Positions 51,901 through 59,504 of a stretch of DNA of 64,000 nucleotides are shown here, piece by piece. Position numbers and translations under genes: made by a program. Numbering within the stretch: the stretch's first letter is position 1; each line of letters opens with the position of its first letter. Origin of the DNA: Pseudomonas sp. CCI4.2 (GTDB taxonomy: Bacteria > Pseudomonadota > Gammaproteobacteria > Pseudomonadales > Pseudomonadaceae); assembly GCF_034350045.1 (NCBI RefSeq), contig NZ_CP133781.1, positions 4,078,501-4,142,500 of the forward strand. The letters run 5' to 3'. Under the pieces are notes generated by a model. It had not been told where the DNA came from. It did no database searches and saw only the letters and a list, made by a program, of their open reading frames with translations.

Positions 51901-51931
51901 CGAGCTGCCCATCTGTCATATGAGCAGCTCG
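51901..51931. terminator. Candidate bidirectional terminator hairpin
   Basis: CGAGCTGC at 51901-51908 pairs with GCAGCTCG at 51924-51931, partly extended by CAT/ATG in the loop. It lies between the convergent TIR/SEFIR and DUF2303 genes. There is no strong T-run, so termination is likely but not certain. Confidence 0.5.
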
Positions 51932-51936
51932 TGTCG

Positions 51937-52752
51937 TTAATTAGGGTTGAACGTACCCAGCGCCAACTTAGCAGCCTCACCTACCTGCGCTTCAAGCACC
52001 GACTTGAACTCTTGGGCGATTTCTTCTCGCTGAACTTCTTCTCCAATCCAGCGCAGCTTTAATGCCGGTTGCGCACCGCTGGTGATAACCGAGATGCGCA
52101 GGATGATTTCGCGCAAGCTCAAACCCTCGAACGGCACAACCGAGAACAACAACGAAGTAGGCAGTATTTCTTTGCTGGTCGCCTCGATGGCGTCCATTGC
52201 GCTACGGCTGGCGCGAGTTTCGCTGACGGTGTGATCGCTTTCAGACGATGCCTTGATGGTGATGGTCCGAACAGCTGCGATCGCTTTAACCAGGCTGATC
52301 TCCTGCAGGTCTTCACCAACAGCTTTCAGCGAGCCATTGCAGTCCTCAATCCAGTCGCTGAGGTCCTTCTGGGTCATCGTTTTACCGCCGATGGCCAGCA
52401 CCGCTTTGTATCCGGCGGTTGGCTTCAACTTCAACGTTGCACGGTCATCGGCATGGCCAGGGCTCAACATGTCACCGATATTGAACATCACTGCGCAGGA
52501 CATTTCGTCCTGATCGATAAAGCCCTTTGCGTTCACTACGGCACGGTCAGTGACATATTTACTGAAGTCGGGTAGCGAGTTGGTGGAGTAGACGCCACGG
52601 AAGCGGCTACGGCTTGCCTGGAACTTCTCTAGGTTGACCACTTCGGCGCCCTGAGGCAGCACAACGGTTGGCGTGAACGTGGACAGCGACTTGCCTGTAG
52701 CGATCAGGGCATTGTCGGTGATGAGTTGAATTGCTTCAGGGGTGAGGGACAT
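51937..52752 (-). CDS. DUF2303 (YfdQ-like) phage protein
   Basis: A 271-residue protein with the DUF2303 layout: IQLITDNALIATG at the N-terminus, VEPLE-like segment reading VVNLEKFQASRSRFRGVY, then FIDQDEMSCAVMFNIGDMLSPGHADDRATL and LSDWIEDCNG. Such proteins occur in early regions of many prophages (YfdQ of CPS-53); their function is unknown. It is the last gene of a minus-strand run starting near 54448. It appears complete. Confidence 0.85.
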   Translation of the reverse strand: MSLTPEAIQLITDNALIATGKSLSTFTPTVVLPQGAEVVNLEKFQASRSRFRGVYSTNSLPDFSKYVTDRAVVNAKGFIDQDEMSCAVMFNIGDMLSPGHADDRATLKLKPTAGYKAVLAIGGKTMTQKDLSDWIEDCNGSLKAVGEDLQEISLVKAIAAVRTITIKASSESDHTVSETRASRSAMDAIEATSKEILPTSLLFSVVPFEGLSLREIILRISVITSGAQPALKLRWIGEEVQREEIAQEFKSVLEAQVGEAAKLALGTFNPN

Positions 52753-52792
52753 TCGTTAGATCTCGATAGGGAAGGGAGGTTGTAACGGGTGA

Positions 52793-53140
52793 TCAGGTGC
52801 GGGGAAAAACTGGCGCTTGGTCCTTGGTAAAGATCTGGGCGTGCTTTTCAGGGAAGAGCGTAATTTTCCCGCCGCTGCCGACGTGCATTGGCGTGTCGAG
52901 GCTGGTGTTCTCGCTGCGGGTACCACGCTTGGTCGGTACCTTGTAGTCGAGCTTATGTTTGATCTTCACCTGGCTGGATTCGCCGATCTGCGAGAGGTCT
53001 AGGGTGATCACGAGCTTTCCGACCTTGCCGTGGTCAACAACACCAGAGGCAACTTCGGAAAGGGCGTGGCCGATCTGGCTGGCGAAGGCGCCGCCATTCA
53101 GCTCCTCGAGGAACTCGGCCGTATTGGTTGCGATGGGCAT
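52793..53140 (-). CDS. Hypothetical phage early protein
   Basis: A 115-residue protein from ATG 53140, with CCGGAGAA seven bases upstream. The sequence LEELNGGAFASQIGHALSEVA is followed by beta strands (KLVITLDLSQIG, SSQVKIKHKLDYKVP) and a conserved-looking THVGSGG-type end (DTPMHVGSGGKITLFPE). Proteins of this pattern accompany DUF2303 genes in prophages; their function is unknown. It lies 40 bases from the DUF2303 start. Confidence 0.7.
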   Translation of the reverse strand: MPIATNTAEFLEELNGGAFASQIGHALSEVASGVVDHGKVGKLVITLDLSQIGESSQVKIKHKLDYKVPTKRGTRSENTSLDTPMHVGSGGKITLFPEKHAQIFTKDQAPVFPRT

Positions 53141-53183
53141 TGTGTTTCTCCGGTGCGCGAAGCGCGGGTTGCTATCGATCCGC

Positions 53184-53489
53184 CTAAGTGCGGCGGCGCT
53201 TTACTCGTTTTTTGACATTCTTTGGCGTCCCGCGACCGTGTGCTATCCACCCGGCGCCGGAGACCTCGTTACCGTTCTCGGCGATCAGGTCACCGAAGCG
53301 TTCGTTCATCAGAGGAATCATGTCGACCAGCGTGGCGTTGGGCACCGTTACTGCGTGAACATGCTTTTCCCCGTTGGGTAGGACGAAGTACGCAGACACT
53401 TCCCAGTGGCAGGCCGCCGAGATCATCTGCCCCTTTGTCACCGTCCGCCCGCCGTTCGGCCCCACGTGGTGGGTTACTGTCGTTGACAT
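53184..53489 (-). CDS. Hypothetical phage protein
   Basis: A 101-residue protein from ATG 53489 (MSTTVTHHVGPNGGRTVTKG); an in-frame GTG at 53525 is possible. It is rich in short beta segments (WEVSAYFVLPNGEKHVHAVTV with the first residue dropped) and ends in a strongly basic tail (KNVKKRVKRRR) that could bind nucleic acid. It lies in the minus-strand early run. Family unknown. Confidence 0.55.
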   Translation of the reverse strand: MSTTVTHHVGPNGGRTVTKGQMISAACHWEVSAYFVLPNGEKHVHAVTVPNATLVDMIPLMNERFGDLIAENGNEVSGAGWIAHGRGTPKNVKKRVKRRRT

Positions 53490-53546
53490 GAAAGAAGTCC
53501 ATATGGGCGATACGGCGCCGATCACCGATTGCTCGGGCGCGGCGCA

Positions 53547-54092
53547 TCACAGGGGATTGCTGACGTATTTCGGGTAATCGATGTCGTACTCGGTGATAAG
53601 CCGGATAAACAACTTGTCGTTGACCTCAAGTTGCCGAGCGGCCTGCGCCCGGGTCAGGCCGATTTCCTTGAAATCCTTGATGCGCTCGACCCGTGCCGCG
53701 TCTTGGCTTCGGTCTGTTCGCGCACCAGCCGGTCGAGGCTGGCACTCACGTTCAAATCGGAACGCGAAGCCATGCTTCTGGCCCATGGCAAACAGAATCC
53801 TTCGAGCAACACCTGTCTGTTCGACGATTGCCCTTTGGGTCATCGTTTTGGACATGCCCCGAATCTGCTCAACGAATGCCTGCTTTTCCGCAGCCGCTTG
53901 GCGCGCAGACTGATATTTAAGGTCTGCTGCCTCGCCACCTTGGGCGGGTGGCGCGATGGGCCGGAAAGAGTACGTCGGCGGGGGCGCCTGAAAGATGATG
54001 CCGCCGTGAGCGAGAAAGCATTCGATCTGAGCGGTCATCAGAATAACGCTTGGACGCCGCTCATTAATCAGGCTGGTGTGGTTGCTTATCAT
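53547..54092 (-). CDS. Phage protein with helix-turn-helix-like segments
   Basis: A 181-residue protein. ATG 54092 overlaps the upstream stop as ATGA. Two helix-turn-helix-like stretches are visible, MTQRAIVEQTGVARRILFAM around residues 82-101 and LTRAQAARQLEVNDKLFIRL near the end, separated by an Arg-rich linker. A DNA-binding regulatory role in the early region is plausible. No exact family recognised. Confidence 0.6.
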   Translation of the reverse strand: MISNHTSLINERRPSVILMTAQIECFLAHGGIIFQAPPPTYSFRPIAPPAQGGEAADLKYQSARQAAAEKQAFVEQIRGMSKTMTQRAIVEQTGVARRILFAMGQKHGFAFRFERECQPRPAGARTDRSQDAARVERIKDFKEIGLTRAQAARQLEVNDKLFIRLITEYDIDYPKYVSNPL

Positions 54093-54448
54093 CGGTGCGC
54101 ACTAATGGCGAGAGCCACCAACACAACGCAGAACGTCACGGTCCAGCCGAGCATGTTGCGAGCAAAGTTGCGCATTGATGAGCGCCGCGCTTCGGTGGCG
54201 TCCGCTTCATCTTCAAGCCGCTGCGCAAGCTGGCATCCGTCACGGTGACCGGCCTTAAAGCCGTGAACTTTGCCGGTGGTGCGCTCGCGCACTTCGAACA
54301 TGTTATTACCGCGCCCCTCGACGACGAATCGAACGGGCCGCGCAGGCTCATCGATACCGACCTTTGCGTAAAACTCGGCGGTGGCCATCTTGCTGCGTTC
54401 GCGCAATCCATCAAGGATGACGCGGCGCTGGAAAAGTGATTGGTTCAT
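54089..54448 (-). CDS. Hypothetical phage protein with C-terminal membrane segment
   Basis: A 119-residue protein from ATG 54448, with GAGGA seven bases upstream. The soluble N-terminal part contains PVRFVVEGRGNNMFEVRE, followed by a charged helix and one C-terminal hydrophobic helix (MLGWTVTFCVVLVALAISA). It is the first gene of the minus-strand run and lies just downstream of a large palindrome. Family unknown. Confidence 0.6.
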   Translation of the reverse strand: MNQSLFQRRVILDGLRERSKMATAEFYAKVGIDEPARPVRFVVEGRGNNMFEVRERTTGKVHGFKAGHRDGCQLAQRLEDEADATEARRSSMRNFARNMLGWTVTFCVVLVALAISAHR

Positions 54449-54473
54449 GGCGAATCCTCAATGGTTTGCGTTT

Positions 54474-54513
54474 ATTCGTCAGCGCTCCAACGCTCTGTTG
54501 AGCGCTGACGAAT
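54474..54513. promoter_or_regulatory. Perfect 13-bp inverted repeat upstream of the phage early run
   Basis: ATTCGTCAGCGCT at 54474-54486 and AGCGCTGACGAAT at 54501-54513, separated by 14 bases. It lies 26 bases upstream of the first gene of the minus-strand run, a position that suits a phage repressor operator or a second terminator. Confidence 0.5.
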
Positions 54514-54524
54514 AAAAACAGGCA

Positions 54525-54550
54525 TTAAAAAGCCCGGTCGAAACCGGGCT
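54525..54550 (-). terminator. Rho-independent terminator for the minus strand
   Basis: AGCCCGGT (54531-54538) and ACCGGGCT (54543-54550) form an 8-bp GC-rich stem with a CGAA loop in this orientation (TTCG on the minus strand). A T-run follows the stem on the minus strand. It would end transcripts from the Arc-like gene side. Confidence 0.85.
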
Positions 54551-54831
54551 CTGTTGCGCTCACTACGCCTCCGTATGCGAGCACTCACCGACCCAGGCGA
54601 GCATGTGGCGGGCCTGGTCACTGTCGTTTACATGGCTGCAAATCCTCTGAAGGTGGACGGGGGGTGATGAAGGTAGGCGGTATAGTCCGCGAATTCGTCC
54701 GCACTCGGTCAGAAGCCGTGCGCGAGTGACAAAATCCAGACCAATGAAATCTATGTGGCTCTAAAAGCCCTAAAGGGACCATATGGCTTTCATTAGGCTG
54801 GCTCGGCATCTGCCGATGCGGATGGACGCAG

Positions 54832-55077
54832 TTAACGCTTTGCGAGTGTGACCATCGCAACCGCTTGGAGCTTCGTCTGCTCAACAGCAGCGGCGAGAGT
54901 GTCAAGCAACAACTCTTGTCGCTTGTTCTTATCCAGGCACTGACGAAGTGCCTGGATAAGATGGTGTTCATGCTGGTGTCGAGGAAGCTGGCAGCAGCAT
55001 CAACCTCGTCGCGCATACCGTCTGGCAGCCGTACCACGAACTTGTCGGCGGCGGGAGCTGAATTCTTTTTTGGGCAT
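54832..55077 (-). pseudogene. Arc-family DNA-binding protein gene with two compensating frameshifts
   Basis: ATG 55077 has AGGA nine bases upstream, but its frame (MPKKEFSSRRRQ) stops early. The adjacent frame gives the Arc ribbon-helix-helix core DKFVVRLPDGMRDEVDAAAS and TSMNTI, and the original frame then resumes as LIQALRQCLDKNKRQELL to a TAA at 54832. An extra A in the run of six after ATGCCC and a missing base in ACCATCTT explain both switches. Restored, the protein is about 81 residues, normal for the family. Arc-like proteins repress phage or accessory genes. Confidence 0.65.
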
Positions 55078-55216
55078 TGTTGGGTCCTCGCCGGTATCGA
55101 GTTGGTTTTGTTCAGTTACGTATTGGCGTTGCTGATTTGAATGCCCGAATACACAATCCGCCGCAGCGTTCGTTCACACAAGCCTTAGCAGGCACATCCA
55201 GGATGGAGACAAGCCA

Positions 55217-55405
55217 ATGTCAGTTGAAAAGATCAATCACACGTCAGCCCGATCCCCAATTGCCCGCGCCATGGATGTCACGATGATCGCGACCACTATC
55301 GGCTCTGCAGCCATCGCCAATATGATTTTCCCCAGTCTAGGAAGCGCTGTCATCGGTGCAATTCTTGGCGCTATCTTCGGTTATCGAGCGACCAAATCGG
55401 CCTGA
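55217..55405 (+). CDS. Small glycine-zipper-like membrane protein (62 aa)
   Basis: ATG at 55217 with GGAG upstream. The N-terminal half is polar (MSVEKINHTSARSPIAR). Residues 22-58 are hydrophobic with small residues at regular spacing (ATTIGSAAIANMIF, GSAVIGAILGAIFGY), a glycine-zipper pattern. It may be a phage or chromosomal membrane peptide at the island edge. Function unknown. Confidence 0.55.
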   Translation: MSVEKINHTSARSPIARAMDVTMIATTIGSAAIANMIFPSLGSAVIGAILGAIFGYRATKSA

Positions 55406-55447
55406 GCTTTCAAGGAATAGGCCGCATGTGCCTTGGGATCACTCACC

Positions 55448-55615
55448 ATGTCCTCCAATCATGAACAGATGGGGGTATTTCGCGATCAGAAACCTAGCAT
55501 CCTGATGGGTACCCTGGCGATGATCTGGATTTCCGTTGTGACGGCATATCAAGCTGTTATGCAACCCGTTCGATCAGGGAAGCGACAAGCAAACCCCCAA
55601 CCCGACGCATCTTGA
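55448..55615 (+). CDS. Small hypothetical protein with one membrane segment (55 aa)
   Basis: From ATG 55448 (MSSNHEQMGVFRDQKPS) with only a weak GGGA upstream. One hydrophobic helix (ILMGTLAMIWISVVTAY) is followed by a basic, Pro-rich tail. It lies 42 bases after the glycine-zipper ORF and may be in the same transcript. Coding status is uncertain. Confidence 0.4.
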   Translation: MSSNHEQMGVFRDQKPSILMGTLAMIWISVVTAYQAVMQPVRSGKRQANPQPDAS

Positions 55616-55698
55616 TCGTCATTCGTAGTAACCCCGTATTACCCACCCGCCACCACCCGAACTAGACTGTTCGTCTCCCAACAAGAGCGAATCCCTTC

Positions 55699-56229
55699 AT
55701 GCCTTTCGTCAGCGAAAATCAGCCCGGTGTCTGCCTGACACCCGATCCCGTTACTCAGGATTATGTGTTCAACCACACCATGCTTCGGGTCAAAGATCCC
55801 CAACGATCCCTGGACTTTTACAGCCGTGTGCTGGGCATGCGTTTGCTGCGCAAGGTGGACTTTCCAGAAGCCAAATTCTCCCTGATGTTCTTGGCCATGA
55901 CGAAGGGCGACGCCGTGCCGGACGAGTCTGGAGAGCGCCAGGTGTATACCTTTGGCCGTGAATCGGTGCTGGAATTGACTCATAACTGGGGCACGGAGAC
56001 TGACGATTCGCAGTACCACAACGGCAATCAGGAACCGCGCGGTTTCGGTCATATCTGCTTTTCGGTGCCGGACATCGAAGCCGCTTGTGTGCGCTTCGAT
56101 GCCTTGCAGGTGCCGTTCGTAAAACGTTTGGACAAAGGTATGAAACACGTGGCTTTTATCAGCGACCCGGATAACTACTGGATCGAGATCGTCCAGGCGG
56201 ATTTGCTCGCCAATCTCGGCAAAAGCTGA
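55699..56229 (+). CDS. gloA: Glyoxalase I (lactoylglutathione lyase)
   Basis: A 176-residue protein of the VOC fold in the longer, zinc-type GlxI subgroup. Metal and active-site elements are visible: FNHTMLRVKDPQRSLDFY with the first His, LELTHNWGTE with Glu, GFGHICFSVPD with the second His, and NYWIEIVQ with the catalytic Glu. It converts the methylglyoxal-glutathione adduct to lactoylglutathione in the cytoplasm. It is a standalone gene convergent with the next. It appears complete. Confidence 0.95.
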   Translation: MPFVSENQPGVCLTPDPVTQDYVFNHTMLRVKDPQRSLDFYSRVLGMRLLRKVDFPEAKFSLMFLAMTKGDAVPDESGERQVYTFGRESVLELTHNWGTETDDSQYHNGNQEPRGFGHICFSVPDIEAACVRFDALQVPFVKRLDKGMKHVAFISDPDNYWIEIVQADLLANLGKS

Positions 56230-56235
56230 CTGCGA

Positions 56236-57462
56236 TCAGGCGTCTGATTCCGTCAGTGCCGAATACACCAACGTGCGCAGTTTCTGTCTGATTGGGTACG
56301 CGCTCGACGGCATCAGCTGAGTCATGAACACCACCGCAATGTCTTCCACCGGGTCGATCCAGAAACCGGTAGAAGCCATGCCGCCCCAAAAGAACTCGCC
56401 CAGTGAACCCATGTTCAGCGTGCGGGCTTGATTAATCGTGACGGCAAACCCCAATCCAAAACCCAGTCCATCGACCAGAGATTCACTGAACGGCGAGTCG
56501 GACATTTCTCCCAGCTCCTTGCCGCCCGGCAGGTGGTTCATGGTCATCAGTTTCAACGTTTTCGGGCTAACAATTCGCACGCCGTCCAGTTCGCCACCGT
56601 TGAGCAACATACGGCTGAAGCGCATGTAGTCGTCGGCGGTTGAGACTAGACCGCCGCCGCCGGATTTTGTGGCAGGGTCGCTCAAGAAGGCACTGGTGGC
56701 GGGATCGTCTTGCAATACGACATTGCCGTGTTGATCCAGGGCGTAGCAGGCAGTCAGCCGGTGTTCTTGGCCTGTGCGCACCGAAAAATCGGTATCCACC
56801 ATGTTCAGCGGCTGAAAAACTCGCTCACGGAGAAACGTCTCGAACGGCATCCCCGAAATCACCTGCACCAAATAACCCAGTACGTCGGTGGAAACCGAAT
56901 AATTCCAGGCTTCGCCGGGGTCAAATTCAAGCGGCACGCTGGCCAGCGCTGTGACAAACGCTTCAAGACCTCCCTCGCTGTTAACGCCGTCCAGCTTGAG
57001 GTGGCGATAGGCAGCGTCGACGTTGCTGCGTTGTTGAAATCCATAAGTCAGGCCAGAGGTGTGGCGCAACAAATCAATGACCTGCATCGCTTGGGTAGGC
57101 TTGCGCGTCTGGAAGGCGCCGGTTACGCCCGCTTGAAACACACCGAGGTTTGCCCAGGAGGGGATATAGCGCGCCACCGGATCATCCAATGAAACCTTAC
57201 CTTCCTCGACCAGCATCATGAAGGCGATGGAAGTAATGGGTTTAGTCATCGAATAAATACGAAACAGGCTGTCGGCCTTCAGTGGCAGACCGCGCTCTTT
57301 GTCCGCAGAGCCTAACACCGAGCTGTACGCCAGTTGGCCGTGGCGCCAGATTTGTGTCGACGCGCAGGGCAACTTTCCGGTGTCTATGTATTCTTTCTGA
57401 ATGAACGCGTCGATACGTGCCAAACGCTCGGAAGAAAGTCCTACAGATTCGGGAATGATCAA
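56236..57462 (-). CDS. Serine hydrolase of the beta-lactamase class C / esterase family
   Basis: A 408-residue protein. The class C fold motifs are present: Ser-x-x-Lys as SMTKP in LFRIYSMTKPITS, the Tyr motif YNYSV-like reading AWNYSVSTDVLGY, and a C-terminal HxG-type segment reading WGGMASTGFWIDP. No signal peptide is visible, so it is probably a cytoplasmic esterase or peptidase rather than a true beta-lactamase. The stop lies 6 bases from the gloA stop on the other strand. Substrate unknown. Confidence 0.88.
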   Translation of the reverse strand: MIIPESVGLSSERLARIDAFIQKEYIDTGKLPCASTQIWRHGQLAYSSVLGSADKERGLPLKADSLFRIYSMTKPITSIAFMMLVEEGKVSLDDPVARYIPSWANLGVFQAGVTGAFQTRKPTQAMQVIDLLRHTSGLTYGFQQRSNVDAAYRHLKLDGVNSEGGLEAFVTALASVPLEFDPGEAWNYSVSTDVLGYLVQVISGMPFETFLRERVFQPLNMVDTDFSVRTGQEHRLTACYALDQHGNVVLQDDPATSAFLSDPATKSGGGGLVSTADDYMRFSRMLLNGGELDGVRIVSPKTLKLMTMNHLPGGKELGEMSDSPFSESLVDGLGFGLGFAVTINQARTLNMGSLGEFFWGGMASTGFWIDPVEDIAVVFMTQLMPSSAYPIRQKLRTLVYSALTESDA

Positions 57463-57852
57463 GGGGCGGTTCTCCAGTAAAGAAAGGGCGCGATGCCCCT
57501 CACCTTATCTGAACCACCTCGGTAAACGCAGCCATCTTGGGCGCGCGTACGAAATTGTGCCGTGCATCTGGAAATCGGGTGGTATCAGGCGCAATACCGC
57601 CTTGATTCATTGGGTTGGCTCGGAACTTGTTTCAAAATTAAGCCTCAATAGCGCATTACGTGTGACCTGAACGGGCCAAACCTATTCACAGTTGGACGTT
57701 TGAATAAATGCGCGGGTACCATCGCGTCCAGATAAGCAAAGACGTTGTCTGGAAGGGTTTGCCTTCGTATTTTCTGTGCGCAGCGCCGTGCCTTGAACCC
57801 TTGATGTGGCGAGTCTGGCAGTACCATTTTGATGGCTTGGGGCGGAGGGCGA
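57463..57852. other. Intergenic region between divergent genes
   Basis: About 390 bases. It should hold the promoters of the hydrolase (minus strand) and of the glycosyltransferase (plus strand). No gene, repeat or RNA was recognised; overlapping frames of 60-100 codons show no ribosome site or familiar sequence. Confidence 0.4.
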
Positions 57853-59433
57853 ATGAAGCTACAACGGGATTATGAGTTGGGGGAACCCTTCTATCGCCAG
57901 CAGGTGGAAGGAACCCGACGCTCGTCGCGATCGACTCATGGCCTTTGGATACATGCGTTATGGCTCGTCCCGATTTTGGCATTGGCCGCCATCGCGCGCT
58001 TTTACGGTTTGACCCAAACCGCGATTTGGTGCGACGAAGGCTCCAGCCTGCTCATGAGCCAGTACTCGCCCGCGCTGACCTGGTTTCACAGCGCGCACGA
58101 CGTACACCCCCCGCTTTATTACCTGCTGCTGCATGCCTGGATGAATGTCTTCGGTAACGGGATCTTTTCGATTCGGGCCATGAGTGCTTTACCCGGTATC
58201 GCGACCGTGGGCCTCGCGGTCTGGTTGATGCGCTTAATCACGACCCCCCGCGCGGCGGTGCTGGGCGGGGTGTTACTGGCCTTAATGCCCATCGTCGTGC
58301 GCTACAGCCAGGAAGTACGCATGTACTCTCTGATGGGCTTCTGGCTGATGGGTGCAACCGTGGCGCTGGTGTATTGGGTCAAAAACCCTAGCCGCAAGCG
58401 TTATCTGGCGATCTATGCGCTGTTGATGACCGCAAGTTTCTATACCCATTACTTCACCTGCCTTTGCGTGCTGGCTCACTGGTTCTACTTGTTGATGCTG
58501 CGCTGCAAGTCTGAGGACAAACTCAAGCTGATCACACGACCAGCCTGGTGGGTGACCAACGTCGCAATTATCGTGCTGTATGCGCCTTGGATTCCTAGCT
58601 TGGTTGGGCAGTTGACCCACCTTGATCAATTGCGGGTCGGCGGTGATGTAGGCTGGATTCCACCCATCACCCTGGATTCTTTACCGTCGGCGATCTGGCA
58701 ATTTCTGACCTTGAAAGACGGTGGCGACGTTTGGTTTCCGCTGTATCTGTTAATGCCGCTGGCCATCGCGACTATCGCAGTCATGGTTGTCGTCCGAGAC
58801 CGAAGCGACTACCGGTTTAATGGACTGCTGGTGGCGTACACTTTCCTGCCGCTGCTGGTGATTTTTGCGGTGTCGTTCGTGACACCGTTGCTGGTCGAGC
58901 GGTACTTAATGTTTGCCGCCATTGGCTTACCGTTGGTGTTGGCGGTCGCCATCGATCAGCTTGAACGACGTTTTCGTTTTCTGGCGATTGGCCTGCTGGT
59001 CGGAGTGCTGGGCATTGAAATGGTCGGTTTAAAGAATAACTACAGCGTGGACAACGAACAGTTCGACGTCCTGGTCAACTACGTCAATCAAAACTACGTC
59101 GCGGGCGACCGCATCGTGGTGAGCGATTTGTTCTGGTATTTCGGCTACGTCTATTACAACAAGACTGGCGCACAGCCCTTGCTCTATACACCCACTTTGC
59201 CTGACGGCACTTCGGGCCGTCCGAACGCTTACGGCTTCGGCACCTTGGTGGACGAAGACGCGGATAAAATCTACGTTGATCGCTTGCAGGTAATGCCCAA
59301 AGGCACCGGTCGAGTGTGGTTGGTCAGTGGGAGCTACCAGCCCGATGATTTCCGCTCGATCCCAAGCGAATGGAATAAAGAGACAGAATTGAAAGTAGGC
59401 GATACCGAGGTTCGTTTGTACACAATTCACTGA
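57853..59433 (+). CDS. Integral membrane glycosyltransferase, GT39/ArnT-like family
   Basis: A 526-residue inner-membrane protein from ATG 57853, with GGAGG six bases upstream. It has about ten hydrophobic helices. After the first (LWIHALWLVPILALAAIARF-like) comes IWCDEGSSLLMSQY, where the acidic DE pair is the catalytic element typical of GT39/GT83 enzymes, and HDVHPPLYYLLLHAW, the family's conserved loop. The C-terminal 100 residues are periplasmic. Such enzymes transfer a sugar from a polyprenyl carrier to a protein or lipid. The acceptor is unknown. A terminator follows. Confidence 0.85.
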   Translation: MKLQRDYELGEPFYRQQVEGTRRSSRSTHGLWIHALWLVPILALAAIARFYGLTQTAIWCDEGSSLLMSQYSPALTWFHSAHDVHPPLYYLLLHAWMNVFGNGIFSIRAMSALPGIATVGLAVWLMRLITTPRAAVLGGVLLALMPIVVRYSQEVRMYSLMGFWLMGATVALVYWVKNPSRKRYLAIYALLMTASFYTHYFTCLCVLAHWFYLLMLRCKSEDKLKLITRPAWWVTNVAIIVLYAPWIPSLVGQLTHLDQLRVGGDVGWIPPITLDSLPSAIWQFLTLKDGGDVWFPLYLLMPLAIATIAVMVVVRDRSDYRFNGLLVAYTFLPLLVIFAVSFVTPLLVERYLMFAAIGLPLVLAVAIDQLERRFRFLAIGLLVGVLGIEMVGLKNNYSVDNEQFDVLVNYVNQNYVAGDRIVVSDLFWYFGYVYYNKTGAQPLLYTPTLPDGTSGRPNAYGFGTLVDEDADKIYVDRLQVMPKGTGRVWLVSGSYQPDDFRSIPSEWNKETELKVGDTEVRLYTIH

Positions 59434-59458
59434 GTGTTATCGATTACGAGGTCACAAG

Positions 59459-59489
59459 GCGGGCTGCGCAAAACACAGCCCGCTTTTTT
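59459..59489 (+). terminator. Rho-independent terminator of the glycosyltransferase gene
   Basis: GCGGGCTG (59459-59466) pairs with CAGCCCGC (59476-59483) and is followed by six T residues. It lies 26 bases after the stop and may also serve the convergent alkene reductase. Confidence 0.9.
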
Positions 59490-59504
59490 ATTGCTGCAAC
59501 AGAC

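Larger units (their letters stand above)
42726..55640. mobile_element. Prophage-derived integrative island without structural genes
   Basis: An integrase and excisionase-like pair at one end, then short tightly packed early-type phage genes (DUF2303, methyltransferases, small membrane and zinc proteins), up to an Arc-like repressor remnant and two small ORFs. No capsid, terminase, tail, lysis or replication genes are seen. Several genes are broken. It sits between the gluconate-dehydrogenase-type operon and gloA. The right border is approximate because no attachment repeat was identified. Confidence 0.7.

Noticed and set aside
54618..55037. A 139-codon minus-strand frame covering the Arc-like core and beyond
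   Set aside because: Only its first 30 codons look like protein of the Arc family. The rest is out of frame with the normal Arc C-terminus, so the locus is described as a frameshifted gene instead.
55600..55700. Search for a right attachment repeat matching 42.7-42.8 kb
   Set aside because: No shared direct repeat was seen by eye, so no attachment pair is reported and the prophage border stays approximate.
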